64,000 nucleotides of DNA. It comes from Sulfurospirillum sp. (lineage in GTDB: Bacteria; Campylobacterota; Campylobacteria; Campylobacterales; Sulfurospirillaceae). Every line of letters starts with the position of its first letter. The stretch's first letter is position 1. The notes beneath the pieces were generated by a model. The model was given only the letters and a program-made list of their open reading frames with translations, did no database searches and had not been told where the DNA came from. A program made the position numbers and the translations under genes. The stretch lies in NCBI GenBank assembly GCA_016744795.1, contig JADGDR010000002.1:62001-126000 (forward strand), read 5' to 3'. Shown in pieces: positions 61,413 to 64,000 of the stretch.

Positions 61413-62619
61413 AAATGCAAAATTAGCAAATTTAGAGATAAAAGATATTTTAATAAAAGATGGGAAAATAGAGTCAATACAAGACAGTATAAAAGTATTA
61501 GAGAATATAAGAATTATAGATGCAAAAGAGTGTTTTTTACTACCTGGTTTAGTTGATTTAAATGTAAGATTGGCAAATTCGGTATTAAATCGTAATTCTC
61601 TTAAAAAACTAACAAAAACAGCTTTAAAAGGAGGAGTTACTACGAGTTTAATTATGCCTGATTTTACTCCGAGATTAGATAACTCAACTCTTTTAGACCA
61701 TTTTAAAATTAAAGCTCAAAAACAGGAGTGTGATTTTCACGTAGCAGCTCCACTCTCTAATGAAGAGAATAGATTAAATAATATAGCAACACTTTTAAAT
61801 AATGGAACAACTGCAATATGGACAACTTCATCATGCAATGCAAACATATTAAAACGTGGTTTTCAGTATGCTAGGATGAAACAAGCTCCTATATTTTGTA
61901 GATGTTATGATGAAAACTTGGATGATAGTGGAGTTATGAATGAGAGTGAACTCTCTTTTAAACTTGGACTTCCTGGTATTACAAAAGTATCAGAACATTC
62001 AGAAGTAGCAAAAATTGCTGAGCTTTCACTTATAAACAATACAAAAATCATCTTTCAATCGCTCTCTACAAAACGTTCAATTAACATAGTAAGAGATATT
62101 AAAAAAATAAATAAAAATATATTTAGTGAACTCTCTATTCATCATCTTTGTAAAACCGAAGATGCTTGTGATGGTTTTAATACTTATGCAAAAATTTTAC
62201 CACCATTGAGAGAGGAAAGTGAGAGAGTAGCCATGGTTAGTGAATTTGCTCTTGGTAATGTAGATATTCTTACAAGTGCTCATTCTCCAAAATCAGTGAG
62301 TTATAAAGATGTGGCTTTTGAAAATGCTGAGTTTGGTATAGGCTCTATTGAAGAGTACCTCTCTTTGTGTTATACATACCTTGTTAAGAGCGAAATTATA
62401 AATATGCAAAGGCTTACAGAAGTGTGTTCGCTTAATCCTTCACTTATAATAGAACAAAATGACATAGGTAAGATAGAGGTTGGATATAGAGCAGATATGG
62501 TTATTTTTGATGAAAAAATATCTAAGGTCATTGATGATAAAACATCTTTATATGATGGTGATACTCTTTATGGTGAAGTTAAAAAAGTATTTAAAGATGG
62601 TGAAGTCGTTGAATCGTAA
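61399..62619 (+). CDS. Noncatalytic dihydroorotase-like protein
   Basis: 406 residues with the dihydroorotase/amidohydrolase fold (FLLPGLVDL, TALKGGVTTSLIMPD, ALGNVDILTSAHSP, GKIEVGYRADMVIFD). Every metal or catalytic residue that I can place is lost: DxHxH is DLNVR (55 and 57), HVST is QSLST, and the TDHAPH aspartate is an alanine in SAHSPKS. Inactive PyrC homologues are known to hold aspartate carbamoyltransferase together in other bacteria; a similar role is inferred. Confidence 0.85.
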   Translation: MVLIKNAKLANLEIKDILIKDGKIESIQDSIKVLENIRIIDAKECFLLPGLVDLNVRLANSVLNRNSLKKLTKTALKGGVTTSLIMPDFTPRLDNSTLLDHFKIKAQKQECDFHVAAPLSNEENRLNNIATLLNNGTTAIWTTSSCNANILKRGFQYARMKQAPIFCRCYDENLDDSGVMNESELSFKLGLPGITKVSEHSEVAKIAELSLINNTKIIFQSLSTKRSINIVRDIKKINKNIFSELSIHHLCKTEDACDGFNTYAKILPPLREESERVAMVSEFALGNVDILTSAHSPKSVSYKDVAFENAEFGIGSIEEYLSLCYTYLVKSEIINMQRLTEVCSLNPSLIIEQNDIGKIEVGYRADMVIFDEKISKVIDDKTSLYDGDTLYGEVKKVFKDGEVVES

Positions 62620-63382
62620 AATGAGTGTAGCGGGGTCTTTTTACCCTGATAACGTAGATGAAATTTTGTCTTCATTTGAGTATTTTAACTCTATAATTTC
62701 AACACACTCTAGTGATGCTGTCTATAATGAAAATGTTAAAGCTCTTATAGTCCCTCATGCTGGTTATGTGTATAGTGGTTTTAGTGGAAATCTTGGCTTT
62801 AGAAATGTAAAAAAAATTCCCAAAAAAGTAGTTGTTATTGGTCCTAGTCATAGTGTAGCTTTTAATGGAGTAAGTATGAAAGAGTATGACTCATATGAAA
62901 CTCCTTTAGGAAATATAAAAGCTGATAAAACTTATATGAACTTTTTAAAATCTAAATTTGAGTTTCTCTCATTAGAACATACTGAACATAGTACGGAAGT
63001 TCAGTTTCCTTTTATAAAACACTATTTTCCTGATGCAACTTTAGTGGAACTTGTATATGGACATAATGCAAATTTAGATGGAATTATAGAAGAGGTGTTA
63101 AAAACAAAAGATACTCTTCTTCTGATTAGTACAGATTTAAGTCATTTTTACACTCAAGAAGAGGCAAACAAATTAGATAATAATTGCATAAAAGGGATAG
63201 AAAACCTAGATATAAATTTACTTAAACGTGGTGAAGCATGTGGTATGCAAGGTGTAATTTCTCTTTTACATGTAAACAAAAAATTAGCTCTACATGTAAA
63301 GAGTGTGGACTATAGAACAAGTGGCGATATAACTGGCAAGCTGAATAGTGTTGTTGGTTATTATAGTGCAATAGTATATTAG
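62609..63382 (+). CDS. MEMO1-family protein (AmmeMemoRadiSam system protein B)
   Basis: 257 residues. KMSVAGSFYPDNVDEIL opens the family, followed by VPHAGYVYSG, VVIGPSHSVAFNGVS, TEVQFPFIKHYFP and ISTDLSHF, with the histidines of the extradiol-dioxygenase-like fold. The TTG at 62609 (GGTGAAG just upstream) gives the conserved Arg before VAG. ATG codons at 62597 and 62621 are alternatives; the frame further back overlaps the previous gene. The radical-SAM and AMMECR1 partners are not in the window. Two palindromes encode LHVN and LHVK. Confidence 0.8.
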   Translation: MNRKMSVAGSFYPDNVDEILSSFEYFNSIISTHSSDAVYNENVKALIVPHAGYVYSGFSGNLGFRNVKKIPKKVVVIGPSHSVAFNGVSMKEYDSYETPLGNIKADKTYMNFLKSKFEFLSLEHTEHSTEVQFPFIKHYFPDATLVELVYGHNANLDGIIEEVLKTKDTLLLISTDLSHFYTQEEANKLDNNCIKGIENLDINLLKRGEACGMQGVISLLHVNKKLALHVKSVDYRTSGDITGKLNSVVGYYSAIVY

Positions 63383-63389
63383 GTAGAAA

Positions 63390-64000
63390 ATGAAAAAAAC
63401 AGTATCAACTTCAGTGGTCATATTAGTGACATCAATATTTTTAGTTGTTTTTAATAATATAACATTTTATAAAAACGTCTTAGAGGTTTATCCTCTTAAC
63501 TTGCAAAATAGTATATTTTTGTTTTCTTTAGGTGTAGTTTTAGCTAGTGTTTTAACTCTTCTTTTTTCTTTAGTAAACTCTAAATATACATTAAAACCAG
63601 TTATTATAACGGCCCTTTTAACATCTGCATTTTTAAACTACTTTATGGTAACTTATAATTTAGTTATTGATGACGATATGATACGAAATTCAATTCAAAC
63701 AGACACTGCTGAAGCGTTTGACTTAATAACAACAAATATGTTTTTGTATCTTTTGTTTTTAGGAGTTCTTCCTTCGTTTGTGGTTTATAAACTCAATATT
63801 GAACATAAAAGTTTTAAAGCAGAAATGCTTTCAAAAATAAAATTCTTCGTATCTGTTTTACTTATAATCGTAGTAGTGTTTTTCTCTTTAAGTAAGTTTT
63901 ATACTTCATTTTTTAGAGAGCATAAACCTCTTCGTTATTATACGAATCCTACTTATTTTATTTACTCAATAGGAAAGTATATATCTAAAACTTTTGATAC
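63390..64000 (+). CDS. eptA: Phosphoethanolamine transferase, N-terminal part (3' end outside window)
   Basis: The frame is open from the ATG at 63390 to the window end (203 codons). About five membrane helices (SVVILVTSIFLVVFNNITFY, FLFSLGVVLASVLTLLFSL, ALLTSAFLNYFMVTYNLVID, FLYLLFLGVLPSFVV, FFVSVLLIIVVVFFSL) followed by REHKPLRYYTNPTYFIYS, the linker before the sulfatase-like domain in EptA proteins. It should add phosphoethanolamine to lipid A or flagellar substrates. The catalytic domain lies outside the window. Confidence 0.85.
   Translation, partial: MKKTVSTSVVILVTSIFLVVFNNITFYKNVLEVYPLNLQNSIFLFSLGVVLASVLTLLFSLVNSKYTLKPVIITALLTSAFLNYFMVTYNLVIDDDMIRNSIQTDTAEAFDLITTNMFLYLLFLGVLPSFVVYKLNIEHKSFKAEMLSKIKFFVSVLLIIVVVFFSLSKFYTSFFREHKPLRYYTNPTYFIYSIGKYISKTFD

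Overview
The window is AT-rich (about 30% GC by eye), densely coded DNA from a free-living member of the Campylobacterota, most likely Sulfurimonas or a close relative. Pointers to this group are fliL next to acpS, an atpB that stands alone, flagellar genes split into several blocks, CGATAT-type sigma-28 promoters, a RibBA protein whose GTP cyclohydrolase half has lost its zinc site, a noncatalytic PyrC-like protein, and a degenerate HdrB-like pair. The genus is inference; the phylum is well supported by gene content.

Layout. 1-3.5 kb: the 3' end of argD, then a run of overlapping genes (TolC-like outer membrane protein, MidA-type methyltransferase, thiS) ending in a HepT/MntA toxin-antitoxin pair. 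3.5-7.3 kb (minus): acpS, fliL, radA, ftsY and a thioredoxin-like lipoprotein. 7.3-13.9 kb (plus): 5-formyl-THF cyclo-ligase, rny, an unknown coiled-coil protein, an ABC exporter, a SYLF protein and a DedA protein. 13.9-16 kb: a Y-family polymerase divergent from a LexA/CI-like S24 repressor, with a candidate operator between them. 16-28.7 kb: housekeeping and redox genes (cyclophilin, double-domain hemerythrin, SDR, DsbB/DsbA pair, nitroreductase, thiL, HdrB-like pair, superoxide reductase, UDG, O6-alkylguanine methyltransferase, ribB), then tRNA-fMet and tRNA-Gln behind a consensus promoter, and truD. 28.7-31.8 kb: rnpB followed by the only accessory island, with four decayed copies of a small inverted-repeat element derived from a Y1-type transposase, a YciI protein, an orphan cysteine-rich protein and a possible minus-strand small RNA. 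31.8-34.5 kb: ferritin-like protein, methyltransferase, YchJ and aldo/keto reductase. 34.6-44.7 kb: a divergent catabolic locus with iorA-iorB-paaK-ACT-paaK on the minus strand and a complete livJHMGF-type amino acid importer on the plus strand. 44.7-52.7 kb: flagellar genes (flaG-fliD-fliS-fliT on minus; flgI-flgJ-flgM-flgN-flgK on plus). 52.7-64 kb: DppC-like permease, DUF2400 protein, atpB, thiE, gatB, a two-gene K+ channel/RCK unit, gpsA, nagZ, the PyrC-like protein, a MEMO protein and the 5' end of eptA.

The iorAB/paaK/liv locus reads as import of amino acids followed by ferredoxin-linked oxidation of their 2-oxo acids to acyl-CoA. The flagellar blocks share sigma-28-like promoters (fliL, flaG, flgM) and one sigma-54 promoter (flgI).

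The most unusual signal is not a gene. The palindrome TACATGTA, mostly as YTACATGTAR, occurs at least 33 times, against two or three expected by composition. It is found inside coding sequences, where it is read as Leu-His-Val or Thr-Cys, and also in a helix of RNase P RNA, in the core of a terminator and at the stop codon of rsmD. It is absent from 3.4-16.6 kb and 35.5-48.4 kb. It behaves like a HIP1-type highly iterated palindrome.
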